Positions 26,708-35,405 of a stretch of DNA of 64,000 nucleotides are shown here, one piece after another. A program made the translations under genes and the position numbers. The stretch lies in assembly GCF_900184815.1 (NCBI RefSeq), contig NZ_FXXQ01000001.1:1-64000 (forward strand), written 5' to 3'. Source of the stretch: Boseongicola aestuarii. GTDB taxonomy: Bacteria > Pseudomonadota > Alphaproteobacteria > Rhodobacterales > Rhodobacteraceae. How positions within the stretch are numbered: position 1 is the stretch's first letter; every line of letters begins with the position of its first letter. Under the pieces are notes generated by a model. The model was not told where the DNA came from, did not search any database, and was given only the letters and a program-made list of their open reading frames with translations.

Positions 26708-27124
26708 ATGAATTTTACACGTCGTGAAACACTGTTTGTCGGCATGGGGGCGGTCGCAATGGCGGCTTTGCCAGTGCCGGCGCTCGCTTCTGTCGAGGAC
26801 GCAATTGCGGCCTTCACTGGTGGGGCGGAAACAGGTTCAGGAGGCATCACGCTTTCAACGCCCGAGATCGCAGAGAACGGCAATACCGTGCCAGTCGAAG
26901 TATCGGCGCCCGGCGCAGTGTCGATCATGCTGTTGGCTGCGGGGAACCCGAACCCGGACGTAGGCACGTTCAACTTCGGGCCGCTCGCCGCGTCTCAGAA
27001 AGCCTCGACTCGCATCCGTCTTGCCGGAACGCAGGACGTGATCGCGATTGCCAAAATGGCGGACGGCACGTTCATGCGTGCGTCCAACGAAGTAAAAGTA
27101 ACAATCGGCGGCTGCGGCGGCTAA
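26708..27124 (+). CDS. soxY: SoxY, sulfur-carrier protein
   Basis: 138 residues. A Tat-type signal (TRRETLFVG, then hydrophobic stretch to about 28) and the C-terminal swinging-arm motif GGCGG, whose cysteine (third from the end) carries the sulfur intermediate. With SoxZ it forms the carrier on which thiosulfate is oxidised. The twin-arginine signal suggests export as a folded SoxYZ complex, since SoxZ has no signal. GGAGATC precedes the ATG. Confidence 0.97.
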   Translation: MNFTRRETLFVGMGAVAMAALPVPALASVEDAIAAFTGGAETGSGGITLSTPEIAENGNTVPVEVSAPGAVSIMLLAAGNPNPDVGTFNFGPLAASQKASTRIRLAGTQDVIAIAKMADGTFMRASNEVKVTIGGCGG

Positions 27125-27148
27125 CTCAAGATAGAAGGAACCCAAATC

Positions 27149-27478
27149 ATGGCAGAAGGTGTAAAACCCCGCGTCAAGGTACCAAAAACGGCTTCCGCTG
27201 GTGAGGCCGTCACAATCAAGACGTTGATCAGTCACCAGATGGAATCCGGGCAACGCAAAGACGGTGACGGCAACGTCATTCCGCGTTCGATCATCAATCG
27301 CTTCGTGGTGGACTTTAATGGCCAGAACGTCATTGACGTGACGCTTGAGCCTGCGATTTCCACGAACCCGTACTTCGAGTTCGAAGCAATCGTGCCGGAA
27401 AGCGGCGAGTTCACATTTACTTGGTACGACGACGACGGTTCGGTCTACGAGGACAAACAAACAGTCGACGTTAGTTGA
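27149..27478 (+). CDS. soxZ: SoxZ, partner of SoxY
   Basis: 109 residues, no signal peptide, immunoglobulin-like beta sandwich. Typical start MAEGVKPRVKVPKTASAGE and end GEFTFTWYDDDGSVYEDKQ. It forms the SoxYZ heterodimer and is probably co-exported with Tat-borne SoxY. AGAAGGAACC lies before the ATG, 24 bases after soxY. Confidence 0.97.
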   Translation: MAEGVKPRVKVPKTASAGEAVTIKTLISHQMESGQRKDGDGNVIPRSIINRFVVDFNGQNVIDVTLEPAISTNPYFEFEAIVPESGEFTFTWYDDDGSVYEDKQTVDVS

Positions 27479-27501
27479 GCGCGCGAAAAGGGAGGGATAT
27501 A

Positions 27502-28353
27502 ATGAGAAAAACAATTGCGATTTCTTCTGGCGCCATGGCGCTTTGCCTATTGGTCACTCCGGCTCTTGCAGAGCCGGACGAGGATCAGTTGGTGATCAAC
27601 GGAGACCTTGAAATGATCACCGAGGCCGATGCGCCCGATCATCTTGAGTATATCAGTACGATCTATTCAGGCTGGCGTTTTCGGACCGATGACACTCAGG
27701 CGTTTCAGATGGACGACTTCGACAATCCGGCGATGCTGACGGTCGACAAGGCTGCCGACGCTTACTCGACGGTCGAGGGTGACGCAGGCGAAAGCTGCGC
27801 GTCTTGTCACGGCGATGTCGAAAGCTTTGCAGGTCTGGGCGCGACGATGCCGAAGGTTGACGAGGAAACCGGCAAGCTTGTGGTCATGGAAGACCTGATT
27901 AACGAGTGCCGAACCGAGCGTATGCAGGCCGACGCATGGACCTGGTCGGGTCAGGACATGCAGGGCATGGTCGCCCACATCGGTCTTCAGTCGCGGGGCA
28001 TGCCGGTGAACGTGGCCATTGACGGTCCTGCCGAGCCATTCTGGCAGCAGGGCAAGGACATGTACTACACGCGCTTTGGTCAGCTTGAGCTGAGCTGTGC
28101 GAATTGCCACGAAGACAACTATGGCAACATGATCCGCGCCGACCATCTGAGCCAGGGACAGACAAATGGCTTTCCTGTGTATCGTCTGAAGCAGGCGAAG
28201 TTGATCTCTCGTCACAACCGTTTCCGCGGCTGTATTCGGGACACACGCGCTGAGACATTTGCCGAAGGCTCCGACGAATTCCGGGCGCTGGAGCTTTATG
28301 TTCAGTCGCGTGGTAACGGGCTTTCGGTAGAGACTCCCGCGGTTCGTCAGTAA
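27502..28353 (+). CDS. soxA: SoxA, dihaem cytochrome c subunit
   Basis: 283 residues. Signal peptide about 1-23. Two haem sites: SCASCH (Cys99, Cys102, His103) and SCANCH (Cys199, Cys202, His203). Cys136 (NECRTERM) and Cys244 (FRGCIRDTRAE) are in the positions of the thiolate ligands; the latter is the active-site cysteine that carries a persulfide in SoxAX. So this is the dihaem SoxA class. GGGAGGGATATA precedes ATG 27502. A strong terminator follows. Confidence 0.95.
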   Translation: MRKTIAISSGAMALCLLVTPALAEPDEDQLVINGDLEMITEADAPDHLEYISTIYSGWRFRTDDTQAFQMDDFDNPAMLTVDKAADAYSTVEGDAGESCASCHGDVESFAGLGATMPKVDEETGKLVVMEDLINECRTERMQADAWTWSGQDMQGMVAHIGLQSRGMPVNVAIDGPAEPFWQQGKDMYYTRFGQLELSCANCHEDNYGNMIRADHLSQGQTNGFPVYRLKQAKLISRHNRFRGCIRDTRAETFAEGSDEFRALELYVQSRGNGLSVETPAVRQ

Positions 28354-28363
28354 ATTCGATTAT

Positions 28364-28399
28364 GGCCCATCCCCCATAGTGGGGGGTGGGCCTTTTTTT
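28364..28399 (+). terminator. rho-independent terminator after soxA
   Basis: A GC-rich stem, GGCCCATCCCCCA paired with TGGGGGGTGGGCC around a TAG loop, is followed directly by seven T residues. It lies between soxA and soxB, so part of the transcription from the soxX promoter should end here. Confidence 0.85.
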
Positions 28400-28409
28400 G
28401 AAATAACGC

Positions 28410-28425
28410 ATTCAAGAATGCGAAT
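28410..28425. promoter_or_regulatory. SqrR/SoxR-type operator before soxB
   Basis: ATTC-AAGAATGC-GAAT is exact, 17-32 bp before the soxB start codon and just after the soxA terminator. It contains the smaller repeat GCATTC-AA-GAATGC. It suggests separate, repressor-controlled transcription or attenuation of soxBCDEF. Confidence 0.65.
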
Positions 28426-28441
28426 TTGAAGGGGTGGCGCA

Positions 28442-30136
28442 ATGATCTCGCGGCGCGATTTTTTGCAGGCTTCAATGGCGGCTTCGGCAATTGTCGGAGG
28501 GTCTGGTTTCGGGAACTGGGCGCGACTGGCTGCTCAGCAACGACTTACTCAGGACCAGCTTCTTCAGTTCGATACGTTCGGGAATGTCTCGCTGATCCAC
28601 ATCACGGATATTCACGCGCAGATGGTGCCAATCTATTTCCGTGAACCATCGGTAAATATCGGAGTGGGTGGCAATGCGGGTGTCGTGCCTCATATCACCG
28701 GGGCCGATTTCCGGCGCGCTTATGGGATTGAGGACGGCAGTCCGTCGCATTACGCTTTGTCTGCTGGCGACTTTTCCGCTCTGGCGCAAAGCTATGGCCG
28801 CATGGGCGGATTGGACCGTGTGGCGACCGTCATCAATTCCATCCGTGCGGATCGCCCCGATGCTTTGTTGTTGGACGGTGGGGACACATGGCACGGGTCT
28901 TATACTTGTTACCACACTGCCGGTCAGGACATGGTGAATGTCATGAACGCGCTGCGTCCCGATGCGATGACCTTCCATTGGGAATTTACGCTTGGTTCAG
29001 ATCGCGTGCATGAGTTGGTTCAGGGGCTGCCTTTTGCGGCCTTGGGTCAGAATATCTTCGATGCGGAATGGGACGAACCGGCGGAGTTGTTCCCGCCCTA
29101 TCAGTTCTTCGAGCGTGGTGGCGTAAAGATCGCCGTGATCGGGCAGGCGTTTCCTTACATGCCGATTGCCAATCCCGGTTGGATGTTTCCCGAATATTCG
29201 TTCGGTATTCGCGATGAAAACATGCAGGAGATCGTCGATGAGGTTCGGGCGCAAGGAGCGGAGTGCGTCGTTTGTCTGAGCCACAACGGCTTTGACGTGG
29301 ACAAGAAGATGGCAACGATCGTGTCGGGGATCGATGTGATCCTGTCGGGCCACACGCATGATGCTTTGCCCGAGCCGGTGCTGTCCGGCGAGACGATTAT
29401 CGTGCCGTCGGGGTCGAACGGCAAGTTCGTCAGCCGTGTGGATCTGGATATTCGGGATGGTCGGATGATGGGTTTCCGTCACAAGTTGATCCCGATCTTC
29501 GCGGATGTGATCGAGCCGGACAAAGACGTGGCGGCGGTCATTGAGGCTGAACGGGCTCCCTACAAGGATCAGCTTTCAGAGGTCATCGGCCAGACGGACG
29601 AGCTTTTGTACCGGCGCGGGAATTTCAACGGTACTTGGGATGATTTGATTTGTGATGCGCTGCTTTCGGAACGTGATGCCGAAATTGCACTAAGCCCGGG
29701 TGTGCGGTGGGGGCCATCGATGATCCCCGGCCAGGACATTACCCGTGAGGACCTCTGGAACGTCACGTCCATGACTTACCCGGAGGCATATCGCACTGAA
29801 ATGACAGGCGAGTTTCTGAAGATCGTTTTGGAAGACGTTGCGGATAATATCTTTAATCCCGATCCGTTCTTTCAGCAAGGCGGAGACATGGTGCGCACTG
29901 GCGGGCTTGGATATCGGATTGAAATTGACAAGCCTCAGGGCGAGCGCATCAGCAACATGACACTGTTGTCCAGCGGTGAGCCGATTGATCCGGCGCGCAA
30001 TTATGTCGTCGCAGGCTGGGCCAGCGTGAATGAGGGTACGGAGGGCCCACCGATCTGGGACGTGGTCGAGGCGCATATCAAGGCGCAAGGCACCGTATCG
30101 CTTCAACCGAATAACTCCGTGGAAGTCGTACTCTAG
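28442..30136 (+). CDS. soxB: SoxB, dimanganese thiosulfohydrolase
   Basis: 564 residues, a 5'-nucleotidase-type metallophosphoesterase. The twin-arginine signal is SRRDFLQAS. Metal-site motifs: ITDIHAQ (about 58-64), DGGDTWHGS (about 145), SHNGFDVD (about 280) and SGHTHDA (about 304). It cleaves sulfate from SoxY-bound S-sulfonate in the periplasm. AAGGGGTGG lies before the ATG. It is first gene of the soxBCDEF block after an internal terminator and operator. Confidence 0.96.
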   Translation: MISRRDFLQASMAASAIVGGSGFGNWARLAAQQRLTQDQLLQFDTFGNVSLIHITDIHAQMVPIYFREPSVNIGVGGNAGVVPHITGADFRRAYGIEDGSPSHYALSAGDFSALAQSYGRMGGLDRVATVINSIRADRPDALLLDGGDTWHGSYTCYHTAGQDMVNVMNALRPDAMTFHWEFTLGSDRVHELVQGLPFAALGQNIFDAEWDEPAELFPPYQFFERGGVKIAVIGQAFPYMPIANPGWMFPEYSFGIRDENMQEIVDEVRAQGAECVVCLSHNGFDVDKKMATIVSGIDVILSGHTHDALPEPVLSGETIIVPSGSNGKFVSRVDLDIRDGRMMGFRHKLIPIFADVIEPDKDVAAVIEAERAPYKDQLSEVIGQTDELLYRRGNFNGTWDDLICDALLSERDAEIALSPGVRWGPSMIPGQDITREDLWNVTSMTYPEAYRTEMTGEFLKIVLEDVADNIFNPDPFFQQGGDMVRTGGLGYRIEIDKPQGERISNMTLLSSGEPIDPARNYVVAGWASVNEGTEGPPIWDVVEAHIKAQGTVSLQPNNSVEVVL

Positions 30137-30148
30137 AGGAAGCCTAAG

Positions 30149-31420
30149 ATGAAATCATACCTAACCCGCCGAGCGCTCCTCCGTTCGGGCATAGCAAGTG
30201 GGGCATCGCTTGTAGCGGCCGGAACTGTGGCTGCTCAAGACGGCCCAGACCCGCTGATCATCGAGACCCAAGACTGGGCGATGTTCACCGGCGACGCCGT
30301 TGATGCGACACCCTACGGGATGCCGATTCGGTTCGAGGCGGATGTCATTCGCCGCAATGTGCCGTGGCTGACGGCGGATCCGATCAGTTCGATCAACTTT
30401 ACGCCGATCCATGCTTTGGACGGGACGATCACGCCGCAGGGATGTGCTTTTGAGCGCCATCACTCGGGCGCGATCGAACTGGCGAAGGAAGACTATCGGT
30501 TGATGCTCAACGGTCTGGTCGATCAGCCGTTGATCTTTACCTACGAGGATCTTGAGCGTTTCCCGCGCGAGAACCATGTGTATTTCTGTGAATGTGCGGC
30601 CAACACCGGAATGGAATGGGCCGGAGCTCAGTTGAATGGTGTTCAGTTCACACACGGCATGATTCACAACATGGAATACACCGGCATTCCGCTCCGCACG
30701 CTTCTGAATGAGGCAGGTCTTGGGGCGGCTGGCGATCTTGCGGACAAATGGGTTTATGTCGAAGGGGCGGACGCATCGTCGAATGGTCGCTCGATTCCGA
30801 TGGAAAAGGCGCTGGACGATGTGATCGTCGCGTTCAAGGCCAACGGCGAGGCGCTGCGCAAGGAGCACGGGTATCCTGTGCGATTGGTGGTGCCGGGCTG
30901 GGAAGGCAACCTTTGGGTCAAGTGGCTGCGCCGGATCGAGGTCACCGACGTGGCTGTCGAGAGCCGCGAAGAAACGTCCAAATACACTGATGTTCTGGCG
31001 GATGGCACTGCGCGGAAATGGACCTGGGTGATGGATGCGAAATCGGTCATTACTTCGCCCAGTCCCCAGCAGCCGATCACGCATGGCAACGGGCCGCTTG
31101 TGATCACGGGTCTGGCATGGTCCGGGCGCGGTAAGATCACGCGTGTCGATGTCTCAAAGGACGGTGGGATGACCTGGGAAACGGCGCGGCTTGGTCGTCA
31201 GGGAGACACCAAGGCGCTGACGCGGTTCTATCTGGATACTGAATGGAATGGCGAGCCGTGGCTCTTGCAGGCGCGGGCAATGGACGAAACGGGATACGTC
31301 CAGCCGACAAAGGATCAGTTGCGCGAAGTGCGTGGCGAGAACTCAATCTATCACAACAACTGCATCCAGACGTGGGCACTCGCGTCGGACGGGAGGGCCG
31401 AGAATGTCGAAGTCTCCTAA
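30149..31420 (+). CDS. soxC: SoxC, molybdenum sulfane dehydrogenase subunit
   Basis: 423 residues. Signal region with LTRRALLRSGIASG (twin-arginine-like, suiting export with cofactor). Sulfite-oxidase-fold molybdopterin domain with the Mo-ligand cysteine in VYFCECAANTGMEWAG (about 148), then a C-terminal dimerisation domain. With SoxD it oxidises the sulfane sulfur on SoxY by six electrons, so thiosulfate can go fully to sulfate without stored sulfur. The end overlaps soxD by 17 bases. Confidence 0.95.
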   Translation: MKSYLTRRALLRSGIASGASLVAAGTVAAQDGPDPLIIETQDWAMFTGDAVDATPYGMPIRFEADVIRRNVPWLTADPISSINFTPIHALDGTITPQGCAFERHHSGAIELAKEDYRLMLNGLVDQPLIFTYEDLERFPRENHVYFCECAANTGMEWAGAQLNGVQFTHGMIHNMEYTGIPLRTLLNEAGLGAAGDLADKWVYVEGADASSNGRSIPMEKALDDVIVAFKANGEALRKEHGYPVRLVVPGWEGNLWVKWLRRIEVTDVAVESREETSKYTDVLADGTARKWTWVMDAKSVITSPSPQQPITHGNGPLVITGLAWSGRGKITRVDVSKDGGMTWETARLGRQGDTKALTRFYLDTEWNGEPWLLQARAMDETGYVQPTKDQLREVRGENSIYHNNCIQTWALASDGRAENVEVS

Positions 31421-32885
31421 TTCAAACATCTTGTTTCCGGCAGTCGGGGGCGCGGCGCTTCTGATCGGTGGGGCGTTTGCGGCCGCCAGCGTCGGATACG
31501 GAAATGACCGGATCGAAACGCTTCAGCAGAGTTTTGAACGCGAGCGGGCGACGGCGCAGGCGCAGGCGCTGCGTGTAAGCGAGCTTGAGGCGTCGTTGTC
31601 TGAAGTGCAGTCAAGCGCGGCGGAGCAGCTTCAGGCGATTGAGGAAACGACGGCGTCACGGGTGCAGGCCCTGGAGCAGGAAGTCGCCACACTGCGTATG
31701 CAGGTGGAGACCGCCGGTCAAAGGGGTGATGTAGCTTTGGCGTCCAGTTCGGGTACGGCGACGGTTCACTCGCAAGGCGTTCCCGCGTCTGGGGCGGCTT
31801 TGGGTCTGGGACGGCCTGCTTTCGATGAGGAGATCGCAGCCTGGGACGTGAAAGTTCTGCCCGACGGGCGCGGATTGCCCGAAGGGTCTGGCGATGTTTG
31901 GACCGGCGATGAGGTTTTTGCCGAGTATTGCGCCGCTTGCCACGGTGACTTTGCCGAAGGACGGGATGCCTGGCCTGTCTTGGCGGGTGGCTTTGACACG
32001 TTGGACGACCGCGACCCGGTCAAGACGGTTGGATCGTATTGGCCCTATCTTTCGACGGTTTGGGATTATGTTCACAGGTCGATGCCGTTTGGTGCGGCGG
32101 GGACGCTGACCGACGATGAAGTTTATGCGATAACCGCGTATATTCTTTACTCAAATGATCTGGTCGATGAGGATTTTGTCTTGTCGCGGGAGACCTTTGG
32201 GGATGTCGTCATGTATAATGCCGATGGCTTTATCGTCGATGATCGTCCGGTAACGGAATACCCGATCTGGACGGGTGAGCCGTGCATGTCTGACTGCAAG
32301 AGCGCCCCGGCAGAGATCACACGCCGGGCAACCGATGTCGGCGTGACGCCGGCGGATGATGGCTCAATGGCGGAAAGCCAAATGGAAAAGGAATTGGCGT
32401 CACTTGGCGGTGTCGAGTGGGGCAAAGAGCGTGTGGCGGGCAGTGTCTTCATGGACCCCAACGCCGAGCCGGAAGAGGAGGCCGCGGCAGAAGAGGCTCC
32501 GGCGGAACAGGTCGCAAGCGCTGAGAGCACAACCGATGCCACGGCGGCAGCCGAGGGGCCTGATCCGTCATTGGTGGCTGCGGGGGAATCCGCGTTTCGT
32601 CAGTGCGCAAGCTGTCATCAGATTGGCGAAGGCGCAAAGAACCGCTCGGGACCACAGCTGAACGGGGTTTTTGGCCGCGTTGTCGGCAGCGTCGAGGGCT
32701 TTCGGTATTCCAATGCCATCAAGGACGCCAGCAGCGAGGGCGTAGTGTGGGACGAAGAGACGCTCTCAGGCTTTCTGGCGGATCCGAAGGGCTATCTGAA
32801 CGGCACGCGAATGTCGTTCCGTGGCGTGAAGGATGAAGCGGATCTGGCGGCGATCATCGCCTATCTGGCGTCCTTTCAGGAATGA
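31404..32885 (+). CDS. soxD: SoxD, dihaem cytochrome c partner of SoxC
   Basis: 493 residues. N-terminal membrane-spanning or signal segment (about 9-30), then a coiled coil (about 36-100), then two cytochrome c domains: CAACH (Cys176, Cys179, His180) and CASCH (Cys401, Cys404, His405). An acidic alanine/glutamate linker at about 350-385 separates the domains. It accepts electrons from SoxC. GGGAGGGCC precedes ATG 31404. The protein is longer than classic SoxD because of the N-terminal coiled coil, and may be membrane-anchored by it (inference). The second domain closely resembles the first domain of SoxE. Confidence 0.93.
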   Translation: MSKSPNSNILFPAVGGAALLIGGAFAAASVGYGNDRIETLQQSFERERATAQAQALRVSELEASLSEVQSSAAEQLQAIEETTASRVQALEQEVATLRMQVETAGQRGDVALASSSGTATVHSQGVPASGAALGLGRPAFDEEIAAWDVKVLPDGRGLPEGSGDVWTGDEVFAEYCAACHGDFAEGRDAWPVLAGGFDTLDDRDPVKTVGSYWPYLSTVWDYVHRSMPFGAAGTLTDDEVYAITAYILYSNDLVDEDFVLSRETFGDVVMYNADGFIVDDRPVTEYPIWTGEPCMSDCKSAPAEITRRATDVGVTPADDGSMAESQMEKELASLGGVEWGKERVAGSVFMDPNAEPEEEAAAEEAPAEQVASAESTTDATAAAEGPDPSLVAAGESAFRQCASCHQIGEGAKNRSGPQLNGVFGRVVGSVEGFRYSNAIKDASSEGVVWDEETLSGFLADPKGYLNGTRMSFRGVKDEADLAAIIAYLASFQE

Positions 32886-33592
32886 CGAGGGGCGCCTGTA
32901 TAAGGGCCAGCACGATTGGTCTGGCGCTTGTGGTGCAGGCGTCCTGGGCGCATGCGCTTGGGAACATCGAAAACGGGGAATCGCTCTTTCGCCAATGCGC
33001 TGGCTGTCACGAGGTTGGCGAAGGTGCGCGCAACAGGGTTGGTCCGCAACTGAACGGAATATTCGGGCGGACGGCAGGGACTATTGAAGGCTTCAGATAC
33101 TCCAATGCCTTTGAGCGCGCAGGCGCGAAAGGGCTTGAGTGGCATGCTGAGGAACTTGATGTCTTTCTTGAGAACCCAAAGCAGCTTGTGCCCGGTACCC
33201 GCATGAGTTTTCGCGGGTTCAAAGACCCGGTCCAGCGCGCCGATGTGATCGCTTACCTGCGGCAGTATTCGGACTCGCCGTCTGATCTTCCTGAAGCTGA
33301 CGCGACCGCGACGGCCACGGATCACGATCTGGCGCCGGAGATCCTCGCACTTGAAGGGGACGCGGAATACGGGGAATACCTTTCCAGTGAATGCACCACG
33401 TGCCATCAAATTGACGGTGCAGATGCAGGTATTCCTTCGATTGTTTTCTGGCCGGAGACGGATTTCGTCGTTGCTATGCACGCTTACAAGAACAAGCGCC
33501 GGGAGCATCCGGTGATGAACATGATTGCCGGGCGATTGAACGAAGAAGAGATTGCAGCGCTTGCTGCGTATTTCTCGAATTTGGAAAATTGA
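32882..33592 (+). CDS. soxE: SoxE, dihaem cytochrome c
   Basis: 236 residues. Signal peptide about 1-22. Haem sites CAGCH (Cys39, Cys42, His43) and CTTCH (Cys171, Cys174, His175). The ATG overlaps the soxD stop (ATGA). It is the usual cytochrome partner of the SoxF flavoprotein in the sulfide-dehydrogenase-like SoxEF pair. The first domain shares the GEGARNRVGPQLNGIFGR motif with the second domain of SoxD, indicating domain duplication. Confidence 0.92.
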   Translation: MTRGACIRASTIGLALVVQASWAHALGNIENGESLFRQCAGCHEVGEGARNRVGPQLNGIFGRTAGTIEGFRYSNAFERAGAKGLEWHAEELDVFLENPKQLVPGTRMSFRGFKDPVQRADVIAYLRQYSDSPSDLPEADATATATDHDLAPEILALEGDAEYGEYLSSECTTCHQIDGADAGIPSIVFWPETDFVVAMHAYKNKRREHPVMNMIAGRLNEEEIAALAAYFSNLEN

Positions 33593-33617
33593 TAAGTCAT
33601 CCATTGGAGGAAATGAA

Positions 33618-34877
33618 ATGACTATTAATAGAAGGCTCTTTATCGGGACGGGAGCGGCGATGTTGGCGGCACCGATGGTGCGGGCTGCGGGACATGGCAT
33701 GCCCCGTGTTGTTGTCGTCGGCGGTGGTGCCGGTGGTGCGACGGCCGCGCGTTATATCGCAAAGGACAGTGACGGCGCCATCGATGTCACTCTGATCGAG
33801 CCCACGAGAACCTATTTCACCTGTTTCTTCTCGAACCTCTATCTTGGCGGGTTCAAGGAGATCGATGATCTGGGGCATACTTACGGCACGCTGGCGAGCG
33901 ACTATGGTGTGAATGTCGTCCACGATTGGGCTATTGGCGTTGACCGGGATGCAAAGACTGTTGCGCTGGCCGGGGGCGGGCGCGTTCCTTACGACAAGCT
34001 GATCCTCAGCCCCGGCATCGATTTTGTCGACGGGTCGGTACCTGGATGGGATTTGTCGTCTCAAAACGCCATGCCACATGCGTACAAGGGCGGGTCACAG
34101 ACCGAGCTTTTGAAAGCTCAGGTCATGGCGATGCCCGAAGGAGGCACTTTTGCGATGATCGCCCCGCCCAACCCGTATCGCTGTCCTCCTGGCCCCTATG
34201 AGCGTATCTCGATGGTCGCTTATTGGCTCAGTCAGAACAATCCGACGGCGAAGATTCTAGTTTCTGATCCCAAGGACAAGTTCTCGAAACAAGGACTTTT
34301 CGAGGAGGGTTGGCAGAAATACTATGGCGGCATGATCGAGCGTATTGGGCCTGATTTCGGCGCAGAAAACACTTCGGTCGATGTGGCTGCGATGACCATC
34401 GATATCGACGGTTCGGTAGAAAACGTCGATGTGTGCAACGTCATCCCAGCGATGAAAGCCGGTCGTATTGCCGAGCTTGCGGGTGTGACGGATGGTAACT
34501 GGGCGCCGGTCAATCCGGACGATATGTCGAGCAAGGTCGATCCAGATATCTACGTCTTGGGGGATGCCTCGGAGCAGGGTGACATGCCGAAATCGGGCTT
34601 TTCCGCCAACAGTCAGGCCAAGGTTTGCGCCAATGCCATTCGCGGGGCATTGACGGACAGTCGCGTGTTCCCGGCAAAGTTCTCGAACACCTGCTGGTCG
34701 CTCATTTCCGAAAATGACGGCGTGAAGGTTGGGGCGAATTATGAGCCGGCCGATGGTAAGATCTCGAGCACGGGCGGTTTCGTCAGCCAGAAGGGTGAAG
34801 ACGCTGCCTTGCGAAAAGCAACATATGAGGAATCCGAAGGTTGGTATGCCGGAATAACGGCAGACATGTTCGGTTAA
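33618..34877 (+). CDS. soxF: SoxF, FCSD-type sulfide dehydrogenase flavoprotein
   Basis: 419 residues. Twin-arginine-like leader (NRRLFIGTGAAMLAAP), FAD-binding Rossmann motif VVVVGGGAGGATAARYI (about 32-48), a cysteine in PNPYRCPPGPYERI (about 193) and another in FSNTCWSLISEND (about 355), the positions of the redox disulfide in FccB-type proteins. It oxidises sulfide and in Paracoccus SoxF also reactivates SoxYZ. GGAGGAAATGAA lies before ATG 33618. A terminator-like hairpin follows the stop. Confidence 0.94.
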   Translation: MTINRRLFIGTGAAMLAAPMVRAAGHGMPRVVVVGGGAGGATAARYIAKDSDGAIDVTLIEPTRTYFTCFFSNLYLGGFKEIDDLGHTYGTLASDYGVNVVHDWAIGVDRDAKTVALAGGGRVPYDKLILSPGIDFVDGSVPGWDLSSQNAMPHAYKGGSQTELLKAQVMAMPEGGTFAMIAPPNPYRCPPGPYERISMVAYWLSQNNPTAKILVSDPKDKFSKQGLFEEGWQKYYGGMIERIGPDFGAENTSVDVAAMTIDIDGSVENVDVCNVIPAMKAGRIAELAGVTDGNWAPVNPDDMSSKVDPDIYVLGDASEQGDMPKSGFSANSQAKVCANAIRGALTDSRVFPAKFSNTCWSLISENDGVKVGANYEPADGKISSTGGFVSQKGEDAALRKATYEESEGWYAGITADMFG

Positions 34878-34883
34878 GCGTAC

Positions 34884-34925
34884 GGGCCGCGTTATGACTT
34901 ACGTCAATCGCGGCCCATAGTTTTT
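34884..34925 (+). terminator. hairpin after soxF, with FNR-like box in the loop
   Basis: GGGCCGCG (34884-34891) pairs perfectly with CGCGGCCC (34909-34916); ATAG and five T residues follow. The loop holds the palindrome ATGAC-TTAC-GTCAA, which can extend the stem. It should end the sox transcript. Confidence 0.7.
34894..34907. promoter_or_regulatory. FNR/FixK-like box before DUF302-hemA
   Basis: ATGAC-TTAC-GTCAA, centred about 67 bp before the DUF302 start codon. The first operon gene pair ends in hemA, and hemA is a known FnrL target in Rhodobacter. The box lies inside the soxF terminator loop. Confidence 0.6.
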
Positions 34926-34967
34926 GGCCTAATGTTTGGGCAGATCACACATCAGAGGGGGATTACC

Positions 34968-35399
34968 ATGAAACTCAGGATTGCCGCTGCACTTGCATTG
35001 CTTGCGACGCATCCCGTCATGGCGGGTGAAACGATGGCCGTTACGTATGACGGATCTTTCGACGATGCGGCGTTCGCTGTTGAAAGTGCGATCGTCGGGC
35101 AGGGATTGGTCATCGATTATGTCAGTCATGTCGGCGAGATGTTGAACCGTACCGGAGCCGATGTCGGAAGCGAGCAGATGCTCTTCAAGCAGGCCGATAT
35201 CTTTGTGTTCTGTTCGGCCGTCGTAAGTCGCGAGGTCATGGAAGCGGACCCGATGAATATCGCGCATTGTCCGTATGGGATTTTCGTGGCCGAGAATGAC
35301 GACGGTGTGATGATCGGTCGTCGTGACTATCCGGAGGGCGCGATGGACAAGGTCGAAGAACTCTTGGACGCAATCATCACTGAAGCGGCCGAAGGCTGA
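34968..35399 (+). CDS. DUF302-domain periplasmic protein
   Basis: 143 residues. Signal peptide MKLRIAAALALLATHPVMA; the mature part resembles DUF302 (TYDGSFDDAAFAVESAIVGQGLVIDYVSHVGEMLNRTG, then a single-domain alpha/beta fold with AHCPYGIFVAE). DUF302 proteins often sit beside sox, haem or low-oxygen genes; their function is unknown. AGAGGGGGA precedes the ATG, and hemA starts 6 bases after its stop, so the two form an operon. Two cysteines (about 84 and 103) are present. Confidence 0.75.
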   Translation: MKLRIAAALALLATHPVMAGETMAVTYDGSFDDAAFAVESAIVGQGLVIDYVSHVGEMLNRTGADVGSEQMLFKQADIFVFCSAVVSREVMEADPMNIAHCPYGIFVAENDDGVMIGRRDYPEGAMDKVEELLDAIITEAAEG

Positions 35400-35405
35400 T
35401 CGGGC

